Below, one piece after another: positions 35,602 to 47,974 of a stretch of DNA of 64,000 nt. The stretch is from positions 19,326 through 83,325 of the forward strand of contig LFMX01000011.1 in NCBI GenBank assembly GCA_001184405.1, in the 5' to 3' direction. The notes beneath the pieces were generated by a model. That model was given only the letters and a program-made list of their open reading frames with translations, did no database searches and was not told where the DNA came from. This DNA comes from Candidatus Burkholderia humilis. Lineage in GTDB: Bacteria; Pseudomonadota; Gammaproteobacteria; Burkholderiales; Burkholderiaceae. The translations under genes were made by a program, and so were the position numbers. The stretch's first letter is position 1, and every line of letters begins with the position of its first letter.

Positions 35602-37203
35602 ATGGGTATCGGAGACGGCACGGCGGCGCTTTCCAAAGCGTTATCGGTACTGGAAATGGTGGGCGGCACGCCCGACGGCATGACCAACGCGGAGTTGCTC
35701 GAACGCGCCGGCTTGCCCAAGACGACGCTCTATCGCATTCTTGCGACGCTGATCGAGCATGGCCTTTTGCGGCACGATCCGACGCACCGCGTCTATCGGC
35801 TCGGGTTCCGTTATCTGGAACTCGTGCGCAATTCGTATCTGATGCCGGACCTCGTCGTGGCCGCGACCGCCGAGTTGCGCGCGCTGCGCGATCTCACCGG
35901 CGAAACCACGTATCTCGCCGCGCTCGACGGTCACGAAGTGATCTCGCTCGAACGCTGCGACGGCGCGCACTCGCAACGCTCGTCCGACGCGCTCGGGCGC
36001 AGCAAGCCGGTCTATTGCACGGGTCAGGGCAAGGCGATTCTCTTGCGCATGCCGCGCGACGAACGCGACGCGCTCTTGCGCAATGTCACGATGACCGCGC
36101 TCACGCCGCGCACCATCACCGACCGGCGGCGTCTGCAAGTCGAACTGCGTATCACGGCGACGCGCGGCTATGCCATCGACGATGAAGAAATCGTGCTCGG
36201 CGTGCGCTGTGTGGCAGCGTCGATCGTCGGTGGCGAAGGCCGCGTGCGCGGCGCGATCAGCGTTGCGGGACCGGCTTATCGCATGTCGATGCCGCGTCTG
36301 GAACTGCTCGGACCCGAGCTTGCCGAAGCGGCACGTCGCGTGGGCGCGCAACTCGATTCCGGCAGCCGCGCCATCGACAACGAAGAAGTCGCGGCCGCTA
36401 CATCGTCATGGGCGTTTCACGGCGCGTTTCCGGTGTGGTGGCCGCAACACGGCGCCTTCTATTGGGCCGATACGCTTGCGCCCGCGCTGCATGCGCTGAG
36501 CATCGACACACAAATCGGACGCGGCGATGACCGCGTGGTCTGTCAACTGGACGCGCCGATCACCGGCTTGCAGATGCGCCCCGAGGGGCTGTTGATCGTG
36601 CAGCCGGGACGCCATCTGATACTCGCCGCCGATGACACCCTCACCACGCACGAAGGCGGCAGCGTGTTGTGGAGCGATCCCGACGTCACGCTGCTGTGCA
36701 CGGACGGCGAGGGGCACACGTGGGCCTGGTTCGAGCGCGGCGGACGCGGCAATCTCGGCATCATCGACGATACCGAGCGATCCAAGGCCGTGTGGAAGTT
36801 CGACGAGCGTATCGATTCGATGACCTGGTCCGCCGATGGCGAAACCGCGTTCGCCGCCGCATCCGGCACGCTGTACATGCTCAGGCGCGGCTCGTCGAGC
36901 GTGCGCCGCTTCGCGACCATGCCGCCCGGCTCCGGCCAGCTGTCCGGCCTTGCGCTCGACGATCGCGGCGGGCTGTGGACCGCGCTGCTCGGCGGCTGGA
37001 GCCTGATGCGCTTTTCGGCGGACGGCACGCTCGAGCGCATCGTCAGTCTGCCGGTTGCCGCGCCCATCGGTCTCACCTTTTTGCGCAATACGCAAGGGCA
37101 CGCCGCGCTGTACATCACGAGCGACCGCAATCATCAGCCGATCGAGTCGCTGACGAGCGCGCCGCTGTCGGGTCATCTGCTGCGCCTTTCGTTCGATGCC
37201 TAA
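35602..37203 (+). CDS. IclR regulator fused to SMP-30-like propeller sensor (copy B), intact
   Basis: 533 residues from ATG 35602. Residues 1-70: IclR winged helix (SKALSVLEMVGGTPDGMTNA, AGLPKTTLYRILATLIEHGL). Residues about 75-255: IclR effector domain (LTGETTYLAALDGHEVISLE, GQGKAILLRMPRDERDAL, YAIDDEEIVLGVRCVAASIV). Residues about 265-533: SMP-30/gluconolactonase/LRE-like beta-propeller (FPVWWPQHGAFYWADTLA, DPDVTLLCTDGEGHTWAWFE, SGLALDDRGGLWTALLGGWS, APLSGHLLRLSFD). Ordinary IclR proteins stop near 260. The SMP-30 metal ligands seem replaced: no Glu in the first GEGP position, no Asn in the middle NG motif, LSG instead of PDG. I therefore infer a sensing rather than a lactonase role. Confidence 0.85.
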   Translation: MGIGDGTAALSKALSVLEMVGGTPDGMTNAELLERAGLPKTTLYRILATLIEHGLLRHDPTHRVYRLGFRYLELVRNSYLMPDLVVAATAELRALRDLTGETTYLAALDGHEVISLERCDGAHSQRSSDALGRSKPVYCTGQGKAILLRMPRDERDALLRNVTMTALTPRTITDRRRLQVELRITATRGYAIDDEEIVLGVRCVAASIVGGEGRVRGAISVAGPAYRMSMPRLELLGPELAEAARRVGAQLDSGSRAIDNEEVAAATSSWAFHGAFPVWWPQHGAFYWADTLAPALHALSIDTQIGRGDDRVVCQLDAPITGLQMRPEGLLIVQPGRHLILAADDTLTTHEGGSVLWSDPDVTLLCTDGEGHTWAWFERGGRGNLGIIDDTERSKAVWKFDERIDSMTWSADGETAFAAASGTLYMLRRGSSSVRRFATMPPGSGQLSGLALDDRGGLWTALLGGWSLMRFSADGTLERIVSLPVAAPIGLTFLRNTQGHAALYITSDRNHQPIESLTSAPLSGHLLRLSFDA

Positions 37204-37232
37204 GTTCGCGTTTCTTTGACGTCTCCTTCACC

Positions 37233-38088
37233 ATGACCTCTTCACCCCGCCTGACGCTTTCGAACGATGTGTTCGAAGCCGAAATCGCGCCGCACCGTGG
37301 CGCGCGCGTGCCGCCTGCGCACGCGTTCCGATGACATCGATCTGCTCGTGCCGCTGCTCGACTGGAACGCGCCCGAGCACGGCTGGCCGAAAGCGGGCGC
37401 GTATCCGCTGATGCCGTTTTCGAACCGCATCCGCGATGCGCGTCTCATGTTTCAAAACGAGACGCATGCGCTCGCGCCGCATCCGCTCGACGCGCCCAAT
37501 GTGCTGCACGGCCACGCCCAGCGCCGCGCGTGGGACGTGGCGCACGCCGATTCCCAGCGCGCGGAACTCGTGCTCGACAGCGCGCCATGCGGTGACTGGC
37601 CGTGGCATTTCGAGGCGCGCATCGGCTATGAATTGACCGGGCGCACGTTCGCGGTATCGCTCGAACTTCGCAACCGCAGCGATCGCGCGATGCCCGACGG
37701 TATCGGCTGGCATCCATTCTTTGCGACCGACGCGCGATCGACCATGCATTTTCACGCGGCACGCCATGAGGCGAACGCCGTGCTGAGCGCGCTTTCGCGT
37801 GCCGACCGGGCCACGCACGATTGCGTCGATTACGTCAGCGAGTGGGACGGCGCGGCGCGCATCGAACGGGATGCGGGCACGCTGCGCATGAGTGCCGAAG
37901 CGCCGCTCACGCATCTGGTCGCGTATGCGGCGCGCGGGGGTCCGTTCGTCTGTCTGGAATCCGTTAGTCATGTCGAGAACGGGTTCAATCTCGCCGCCGG
38001 GGGTATCGACGGAACCGGTATGCAAACGCTGGAACCCGGCGCTGCGCTTGCGGCGCGCGTTACACTCGCGTGGGAGTGCGCGGAATAA
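37233..38088 (+). pseudogene. Aldose 1-epimerase (GalM-like), one frameshift
   Basis: Starts MTSSPRLTLSNDVFEAEIAP, HRGARV, then needs a one-base shift near 37310 to continue RLRTRSDDIDLLVPLLDWN and YPLMPFSNRIRDARL, HALAPHPLDAPNVLHGHAQR (His pair), RTFAVSLELRNRS, MPDGIGWHPFF (catalytic His) and FVCLESVSHVENGFN (catalytic Glu region). Mutarotase that converts sugar anomers before oxidation. It follows the regulator by 29 bases and probably shares its operon. About 284 residues if repaired. Confidence 0.87.
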
Positions 38089-38131
38089 GCATCCAATTCC
38101 AGATGCTGAGACTGGATGGCGCGTCAGACAT

Positions 38132-38166
38132 GCGCGCCTCTCAACATCGCGAAGCGCTGCTTTTAC
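38132..38166 (+). repeat. 35-bp repeat, copy 1 (intergenic)
   Basis: A 35-base sequence with the core CTCAACATCGCGAAGCGCTG then CTTTTAC, identical but for one base to 39915-39949. This copy lies between galM and the SnoaL-like gene. It contains a short AGCGCT palindrome but no longer dyad. Confidence 0.8.
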
Positions 38167-38280
38167 ACTGCACCTGAACCCCTTTTCGCGCCGAACGCCA
38201 TCCGGCGCGTGCCCTTTTCACACGATAAAGCCCGTTTGTGCGCACGACCCGCGACGGGCGTACACGGAGGCATTCCTTCA

Positions 38281-38744
38281 TGGCCGATCACAAACCCGCA
38301 TCTCATACCGAACGCTACGCAGCGCTGATTCGCCGCTATTTCGACGCCTGCAACGAAGTCGATTACGACAAGCTCGTCTCCTGCTTCACACCCAACGCCG
38401 TGCATTATTTCCTCGCCGGCCTGCCCGATATTCCGTGGCGCGGCGCGGATGTCATCGCGCGTAAATGGCAATGGTGCGTGGCCGAACTCGGCTCGCAATG
38501 GACCATCGAAAAGATTCTGGTGTCGCACGATTCGCATGAAGCCATGATCGAATGGACGCACTGGAAAAGCAAGCCCGGCACTGCGTTGTGGGGCGACGAA
38601 TGGTATGTGTTCGATCCGGACACGTGCCACATCAAGGAGATTCGCGCGTATTACGCGTCGCCCGCCGACAAGAGCGTGGCGATCAACGAGCTGGTCAATT
38701 TCGACTACACCGGACGCGGCTACAACCTGAAGGCACGCTCATGA
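38281..38744 (+). CDS. SnoaL/NTF2-like protein
   Basis: 154 residues, intact. The cone-shaped NTF2-like fold is suggested by ERYAALIRRYFDACNEVDYD, LVSCFTPNAVHYFLAGLPDI, GADVIARKWQWCVAELGSQW, AMIEWTHWKSKPGTALWGDE and KEIRAYYASP. Members of this superfamily include small isomerases, dehydratases and carrier-like proteins; the reaction here cannot be told. A purine-rich GGAGG precedes the ATG. It overlaps the next gene by four bases (ATGA), so the two are coupled within the sugar-acid operon. Confidence 0.8.
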
Positions 38745-39034
38745 TGCAACACGTCGTGATGTTCCGCCGCCTCGTGCACGTCGCCGCCGATGCGCATCGC
38801 GAGGCCGCGCTGGTCGAACGCATGCGCAATCTGGATCGCGAGATCGACTTCATTCGCGCGTGGCGCGTGTCCGCGAACGAACTCGCGCGACCGATCTGCT
38901 GGGACTACTTGCTCGAAGCGAGTTTCGACGACGCCGATGCCGTCGAGCGTTATCTGTCGCACCCCGAGCATCAGACGTTGATCGCGGATCTCAAGCAATA
39001 CTTCGAGTGGGTCGCATGCGACTACACTCGGTGA
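38741..39034 (+). CDS. Dabb (stress-responsive A/B barrel) family protein
   Basis: 97 residues starting MMQHVVMFRRLVHVAADAHR, the typical start of Dabb proteins, with LVERMRNLDREIDFIRAWRV, SFDDADAVERYLSHPEHQTL and IADLKQYFEWVACDYTR. These form dimeric alpha-beta barrels, often found in sugar and aromatic catabolic operons without a defined reaction. The start ATG overlaps the stop of the SnoaL-like gene. Intact. Confidence 0.82.
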   Translation: MMQHVVMFRRLVHVAADAHREAALVERMRNLDREIDFIRAWRVSANELARPICWDYLLEASFDDADAVERYLSHPEHQTLIADLKQYFEWVACDYTR

Positions 39035-39059
39035 ATATCGAACGGGAGACAGTGTTCCG

Positions 39060-39870
39060 ATGAAAACCATTCTGGTGACAGGCTCGGCCGGCGGCGTATC
39101 GACGCGCGTGCGCCCTTATCTGCGCAACGATTACCGCTTGCGCCTGATGGACCTGCGCGCGGCCGCCGATCTCGCGGAGAACGAGACTGCGATCGTCGAC
39201 GATATCACGGATCGCGAAGCCGTGCGGCGCGCGGCGCAAGGCGTTGACGGCGTGCTGCATCTGGCGTGTGCCTACAGTCTCGACATCGACTTCGAAGCGA
39301 CGCTGGACGCAAACTATCGCGCACAGCTTTATTTGCTCGATGCGTGCCATGAACACGATATCAAGCGCTTCGTGTTCGCGAGCAGCCACCATGTACTCGG
39401 GCATCATCTTGCCGAGGGTTTCGCGGGCGATCATGCGCCGGTCGCGCCGGACGGCTTCTATGCGCTCAGCAAGGTCTTCGGTGAAGCGGCGTGTTCGTTG
39501 TACGCGCATCGGCATGGCATCAAGGCGTTGTCGATCCGTATCGCCAATGTGGACGAACAGGTCGCCGATGGCCGCCGCCAGCATATCTGGGTCAGCGGCT
39601 GTGATCTCGCGCTGCTCATTCGTATCGGCTTCGAGCATGAGGGCGTCACGAACGATATCGTGTACGGTGTCTCGCACTGCCCCGCGCCGTTCTTCGATAA
39701 CGCACGCGCAAAGGAACTCGGCTACGCACCGCAAGACAGCGCGCTGGAACGTCTGTCGCCCGCTCGTCGCGCGCGATGCGATGCCGGCATCGGCCGGGCC
39801 GGACTATGTCGGCGGCCCTTATGTGCCGCAGTCGCTCATCGTCAAAACACCGGTCAGGACCGCGTCATGA
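39060..39870 (+). pseudogene. NAD-dependent epimerase/dehydrogenase (uronate dehydrogenase-like), frameshift near end
   Basis: MKTILVTGSAGGVSTRVRPY is the NAD-binding start; IVDDITDREAVRRAAQGVDG, VLHLACAYSLDIDFEATLDA, FASSHHVLGHH and YALSKVFGEAACSLYAHRHG (Tyr-x3-Lys catalytic pair) follow. Close to uronate dehydrogenases that oxidise hexuronates to aldarolactones. The frame shifts near 39758; the natural end (PLVARDAMPASAGPDYVGGP to TPVRTAS) lies in the next frame and overlaps the enolase ATG. About 35 C-terminal residues are replaced, so some activity might survive. Confidence 0.82.
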
Positions 39871-41001
39871 AGATTCGTTCTGTCGAAGCACGCGTCGTCG
39901 AGATTCCGTTCGAGGCGCGCTTCTCAACATCGCGAAGCGCTGCTTTTACGACGGCGGCAAGGGACTGGGCATCACGCCGTCCGCATGGAAGTCGATGGAA
40001 ACGGTGCTGATCCGTATCGAAGATACGGACGGCAATGTCGGCTGGGGCGATGCGTTCGGCTACTTCGTGGCCGACGCGACATGCAGCGTGGTTCTAACGC
40101 GTTTGAAGCCGCTGCTCGAAGGCGCGGCCATCGATTCCATTGCCGCATGGAGCAAGGCGACGCAGCGCGCGCTGCATATTTTCGGACGTTACGGCATCAC
40201 GATGTTCGCCATTTCCGGCGTGGACATCGCGCTGTGGGACCTCGCCGCAAAGCGCGCGAAAGTGCCGCTGTGGAAGCTCCTCGGCGGTGATGAAACGCAT
40301 ACGCTGTCGACGTATGCGAGCCTCGTGCGTTATGGCGATGGCGACGCGGCATCGCTCATCTGCCGTCATGCGCTCGAAGAAGGTTTCGACGATATCAAGC
40401 TGCACGAGATCGACATGGACGTGGTCGAAGCCGCGCACGCGACGGTGAACGGCCGCGCGCCGATTTCGGTGGACGTGAACTGCTCCTGGACCGATACGCA
40501 ATCGCTCGCGAACATCGACAGGTTGAAGGCGCTCGGCGGCATATCGTGGCTCGAAGAACCAATCTTTCCGCCTGAGGATTTCGCGCGTCTCGCGCGGCTG
40601 CGGCATCGCGGCGTGCCGGTCGCGGCGGGCGAAAACTGGTGTACGGCCTTGCAATTTCAGCAGGCCGTCGAGGCGGGCGCGGTCGATTACCTGCAACCGA
40701 GCGTGAGCAAGGTCGGCGGCGTGTCGGAATTTCTGGAGATCGTCGAGTTGTCGCGCGCGGCGAAGCTCGGCGTGCTGCCGCATAGCCCGTACTTCGGTCA
40801 GGCATTTCTGGCGACGCTGCATTTCGCGACCGCGCATCGCGACATGATGCAGGTCGAGTGGCTGTACGTGAAAGCGGCCGGGGAACTGATTCCCCTCGAT
40901 TCGATTTGCGCGGGTCACGAACTGCGTTTGGGCGATGCGCCCCGGGCATCGGTTCGAGTCCGGACGAAGCGGTGATTTCACGCTTCATACGGGCGCGATA
41001 A
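39867..41001 (+). pseudogene. Mandelate racemase/enolase-superfamily dehydratase, repeat insertion and frameshift
   Basis: Starts MKIRSVEARVVEIPFEA at 39867, then is interrupted by the 35-bp repeat (39915-39949), which throws the frame. It resumes DGGKGLGITPSAWKSMETVL and VGWGDAFGYF, DDIKLHEIDMDVVE (Lys), SVDVNCSWTD (first metal Asp), WLEEPIFPPEDF (Glu), AAGENWCTALQF (third ligand Glu) and QPSVSKVGGVSEF. A second shift near 40940 moves the last 15-20 residues (SPDEAVISRFIRAR, TAA at 40999-41001) into another frame. Likely a sugar-acid dehydratase acting after the uronate dehydrogenase. A terminator follows. Confidence 0.86.
39915..39949 (+). repeat. 35-bp repeat, copy 2 (inside the enolase-superfamily gene)
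   Basis: Same 35 bases as 38132-38166 with one T for C difference. In the family, PFEA is followed within two residues by DGGKG; here the repeat separates them, so it looks like an insertion of about 23-36 bases into codons 16-18. Confidence 0.8.
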
Positions 41002-41020
41002 GCGCTTGCATCAGTCGAGA

Positions 41021-41049
41021 ACGGCGAGCGCTCTGCTCGCCGTTTTTTT
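41021..41049 (+). terminator. Rho-independent terminator of the sugar-acid operon
   Basis: Nine-bp stem ACGGCGAGC / GCTCGCCGT with loop GCTCT, directly followed by seven T. It is 20 bases past the enolase-superfamily stop and marks the boundary between decayed accessory DNA and the core block. Confidence 0.92.
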
Positions 41050-41060
41050 ATTTCCGCCGA

Positions 41061-41546
41061 TCAATCCGCGCGCCACAGATTACTGCGCCGCGCCTGCTGC
41101 TTTTTCTTCGCTTCAGCTGCTTTCTCTTTCTGCGCTTTCTTATCCAGCTCGCGCAATTCCTGCTTCGATCGCGATACCGGATTCGGCACCACCCGCAACG
41201 GTACCGCCGATACCTGTCCGCGCGTCGACCCCGTAATGCGCGCGCCGTTCGCGGAGTTGGCCGGCGCGGTCGAATTCGGCGAGACGAACTGCACGAAGAC
41301 CTCGCTGTCCTTGACCATGCCCATCTCGTAGCGCGCGTGCTCCTCGACGGCGCTGGTGCCGCTTTGCAGATCCTGTACTTCGCCCTGCACGCGTTCGTTG
41401 CGCAATTTCAGGGTGGTGTTCTTGTCGGTCTGCTGCGCGAGTTGCTGCTGCAATTCATGCACGCGTAGCCAACCGCCGTGTCCCCACCAAAGCGGGTACT
41501 GGATCAGCGCCAGCAACAAAACGAGAACGACAGTGACGAGCCGCAT
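41061..41546 (-). CDS. ftsB: Cell division protein FtsB
   Basis: 161 residues. One N-terminal transmembrane helix ([19 protein letters not shown]), a leucine-zipper-like coiled coil ([36 protein letters not shown]) and the conserved [20 protein letters not shown], which binds FtsL/FtsQ at the septum. The C-terminal tail of about 75 residues, rich in Lys, Glu and Ala ([19 protein letters not shown]), is longer than in enteric FtsB but usual in Burkholderia. It follows eno on the same strand, the common eno-ftsB order. Intact. Confidence 0.93.
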   Translation of the reverse strand: MRLVTVVLVLLLALIQYPLWWGHGGWLRVHELQQQLAQQTDKNTTLKLRNERVQGEVQDLQSGTSAVEEHARYEMGMVKDSEVFVQFVSPNSTAPANSANGARITGSTRGQVSAVPLRVVPNPVSRSKQELRELDKKAQKEKAAEAKKKQQARRSNLWRAD

Positions 41547-41644
41547 CCGATAAGCCGAAATAAGCGCCGCCCGGCGGCTTTAGGCCGTGGGCGGCGGGCT
41601 GAAAATAAGACCGATGGCCTTTATCGACTAAAGCGGCGAAAGCT

Positions 41645-43346
<1,702 letters not shown>

Positions 43347-44186
43347 TCAGTTGAACGGGCCGCTCTTCACCGCGCGATCGATGGTGATGAGCGTTTCCAA
43401 CAACGCTTCCATACGATGCAGCGGCACCGCGTTCGGACCGTCCGACTTCGCGCACGCCGGATCCGGATGCGTCTCCATGAAGAGACCCGCGACGCCCGTG
43501 GCGACCGCCGCGCGCGCCAGCACCGGCACGAACTCGCGCTGACCGCCCGAACTCGTGCCCTGCCCGCCCGGCAACTGCACCGAATGCGTGGCATCGAAAA
43601 CGACCGGCGCGTTGGTTTCGCGCATGATCGCAAGCGATCGCATATCCGACACGAGGTTGTTATAACCGAACGACACACCGCGCTCGCACGCCATGAAACG
43701 GTCTTCCGACAGACCCGCTTCACGCGCCGCGTCGCGCGCCTTGTCGATCACGTTCTTCATGTCGTGCGGCGCGAGAAACTGGCCTTTCTTGATGTTGACC
43801 GGTTTGCCCGAACGCGCGCACGCGTGGATGAAGTCGGTCTGACGGCATAGGAATGCGGGCGTTTGCAGCACGTCCACGACCGATGCGACCGCTTCGATTT
43901 CCTCTTCGGCATGCACGTCTGTCAGAACCGGCACGCCGAGCTGCTTCTTCACTTCGCCGAGAATGCGCAAGCCTTCATCCATGCCCGGCCCGCGATACGA
44001 CTTGCCCGAGCTACGGTTCGCCTTGTCGAACGACGACTTGTAGATGAACGGAATACCGAGCTTCTGCGTGATTTCCTTCAGCCGCCCGGCGACGTCGATC
44101 GTCATTTGCTCCGATTCGACCACGCACGTGCCTGCGATCAGAAAGAACAGCTTGTCCAGTCCCGCTTCGAAGTGACACAGCTTCAT
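43347..44186 (-). CDS. kdsA: 3-deoxy-D-manno-octulosonate-8-phosphate synthase
   Basis: Condenses phosphoenolpyruvate with arabinose-5-phosphate to make KDO-8-phosphate for the LPS inner core. 279 residues, typical. [20 protein letters not shown] (PEP site), [79 protein letters not shown] and [20 protein letters not shown] are family signatures. Starts 21 bases after the pyrG stop, so the two are co-transcribed. Intact. Confidence 0.97.
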   Translation of the reverse strand: MKLCHFEAGLDKLFFLIAGTCVVESEQMTIDVAGRLKEITQKLGIPFIYKSSFDKANRSSGKSYRGPGMDEGLRILGEVKKQLGVPVLTDVHAEEEIEAVASVVDVLQTPAFLCRQTDFIHACARSGKPVNIKKGQFLAPHDMKNVIDKARDAAREAGLSEDRFMACERGVSFGYNNLVSDMRSLAIMRETNAPVVFDATHSVQLPGGQGTSSGGQREFVPVLARAAVATGVAGLFMETHPDPACAKSDGPNAVPLHRMEALLETLITIDRAVKSGPFN

Positions 44187-44207
44187 GCTTGCGCTCCTGC
44201 GGTTGCC

Positions 44208-45983
<1,776 letters not shown>

Positions 45984-45991
45984 TTAAAAGT

Positions 45992-46640
45992 TCAGCGATC
46001 GAGCGCCGTCGAGAGTCCGTTAAGCAGGCGCTGCACGGCGCGCGCGGTATCGATGGGACGCTCCATCGGAAAGAGATGGCTACCGTCAATCCACTCGAAA
46101 TGCTCGCCCGCGATACGCCGCGTCATGTCGAGTCCCACGTGCCGCACTTCGCGCGAATGCGTCCCGGCGATGAACCCAACGGGCACCGGCGCGCCATGCG
46201 CGAGCCGCGCGTGCCTGGCAGCGTGCGATAGATCAGATATTCGACGTGACGGTCGAATGTGAGCGAGCGTGCGCCGTTCGGCACGGCCGGAATCGCGAAA
46301 TCGGTGTAGTCGGACAACATGCGCTTGTCCCAGCGCGCGAACGCGGGCTTCGCACGAAAATGCCGCCACGTGTCGTCCCGGCTCGGCCATTGCGTGCGAC
46401 GGCGCTGGGTCGCGGCGGCGGGCGACAGGCGTTCGTCGAGGCCGGTGAATTGTGTGAAGCGCAACAGTCCGCTCTTCCATCCCGCGATCACCGGCGAATC
46501 GATCATCACGACGCCTTTCGCCCATTGCGGATGTTTGAGCGCGGCCATCATCGATAAATACCCGCTCAGCGAATGATCGACGAGCCACACTTTCGGATGC
46601 TCGCCGCCGCGTTCGTCACGATAGCGGCTCATATGCACGC
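45992..46640 (-). pseudogene. Alpha/beta hydrolase, N-terminally truncated and frameshifted
   Basis: From about 46640: RYRDERGGEHPKVWLVDHSL, SGYLSMMAALKHPQWAKGVV (nucleophile Ser in DHSLSG, where GHSxGG is usual), MIDSPVIAGWKSGLLRFTQF, TQWPSRDDTWRHFRAKPAFA and FDRHVEYLIYRTLP. A shift near 46215 leads to VPVGFIAGTHSREVRHVGL and EHFEWIDGSHLFPMERPIDT (catalytic His). The first ~80 residues, including the oxyanion loop, are missing; the sequence is joined directly to the interior of comEC. Leftward, in the position between pyrG and comEC. Confidence 0.8.
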
Positions 46641-47873
46641 CGCGACGAGGCTTTCGTATTCCGCGTCTTGTCGTTGTGCACTCGCCGATTGACCGACGCC
46701 CTTGTCCCAGTCGACAGCATTGCCCGGCTCGACGCGCGAACGTTTCGCCTGCGATCCGCACGCCTGAATCGCGAAAAGAATCGCGCCGACTGCGCAAAAT
46801 GACAGCCAGAATCCCGGCGATGTCACCGCCCACGGATCCGCGATCAACACGAACGCAAGCGCCCAGCACAACACGAGCGACGACGCCGGCCGCCGCCCGC
46901 GCACATACGCGATCGCGAATACGAGCAGCATCCAGAACGTGCGCTGCGCGGGCACGTTGAACCCGGCGAGCGCGGCATAACACGCGGCGAAGAACGCCGC
47001 GCCGAGGGCGGACGCCATCGGCGCGGGGAAAATGAGCGGTGCGCGTGATTTGCGAAACGACATCCGTCGCCAGACGAAGCCGCACATGGAGCGCCGCCAA
47101 ACCCGCCACGAAACCGATATGCAAACCCGAAATCGCGACGAGATGACTCGTGCCGGTTGCGCGCATGATCGACCAGTCGGTATCGCTGACGGCGTCTTGT
47201 GCGCCGACCGCGAGCGCAATCACGATGCCGCGATGCGGCGCATCGCCGAGCACCGTCTCGATGCGCTCACGCAAACGCGCACGGATGCGATCGATCATCA
47301 GCATCGGACCGAACGCGTTCGACTTCAAACGACGCGGTTTAAAAGCATTCGATACCGAACCCGTCGCGCGAATACCGCGTTCGAGCATCGCCGCTTCCAT
47401 GTCGCACAAGGCGAAATTGGCGCTGGCGTGTGGACGCTTGAGACGCGCGGTGAGCGTCCATCGATCGCCTGCGCGAAGCACCGGCCACGCGCCGTCGCGC
47501 GGCACCCAAAGCAATCGCACGATGCGCGGAAAATCGCGCAATCCCGCGCCATTCGATTCGACTTCAAACAGAAAGCGCGTGCCCTCGGCTTGCGATTCCG
47601 GCAGCCCGCGAACGAAGCCCGTCAACGCGATATCACGCTGTTCGTAGGCGGACGGGAAGTTGCTGACTCAAACGCACGTCCGCGCGCCACGCCGAATACA
47701 CAAAGCCGAAAGCGCACGCGGCGATCACCAGAAAAGCGCGGTTTCGCACAACTCAGCGCGCAGCAAGACACAATCAGCGCGCCACATAAGAAATACCCGC
47801 CCCACCCCGGCAACGACGCCCGCTGCTGCAAGCCCCACACGCCCAACGCAAAACCCAGCAAGACCGCGCGCAC
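46641..47873 (-). pseudogene. comEC: DNA uptake channel ComEC/Rec2, frameshifted and C-terminally truncated
   Basis: Inner-membrane DNA translocation channel for natural competence. It starts near 47873 (MRAVLLGFALGVWGLQQRAS), shifts near 47667 to ALTGFVRGLPESQAEGTRFL and NFALCDMEAAMLERGIRATG, IALAVGAQDAVSDTDWSIMR and GTSHLVAISGLHIGFVAGL (the ComEC hallmark). It shifts again near 47040 to AGFNVPAQRTFWMLLVFAIA and TSPGFWLSFCAVGAILFA. It ends abruptly at about 46650 against the hydrolase fragment. The rest of the membrane domain and the metallo-beta-lactamase-like C-terminus, more than half of a ~800-residue protein, are gone. Natural transformation is therefore presumably lost. Confidence 0.87.
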
Positions 47874-47937
47874 ATCGTCCTCACGTCTTCAGTCGAAACG
47901 AAACCGCCGCCTCGAACGAAGCCGATCAAGCCGATCA

Positions 47938-47971
47938 TCCAAAGCAGTTGGAAATCCAAAGCAGTTGGAAA
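47938..47971. repeat. 17-bp perfect tandem duplication
   Basis: TCCAAAGCAGTTGGAAA occurs twice without a gap, immediately beyond the tatD stop (47975). Just before it GCCGATCA is also doubled (about 47921-47936). Probably recent slippage duplications in the tatD-comEC spacer. Confidence 0.85.
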
Positions 47972-47974
47972 CGA

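Noticed and set aside
40940..40955. GTTCGAGTCC resembling a tRNA T-loop
   Set aside because: No matching acceptor, D or anticodon arms around it; it lies in the coding end of the enolase-superfamily gene.
43347..43850. Arg/His-rich open frames on the plus strand opposite kdsA
   Set aside because: Antisense to conserved kdsA with no homology or ribosome-binding site.
46123..47625. A 500-codon frame combining ComEC and hydrolase sequences
   Set aside because: The halves belong to unrelated families, and a stretch of nonsense translation lies between them; it is a deletion chimera, not a designed fusion.
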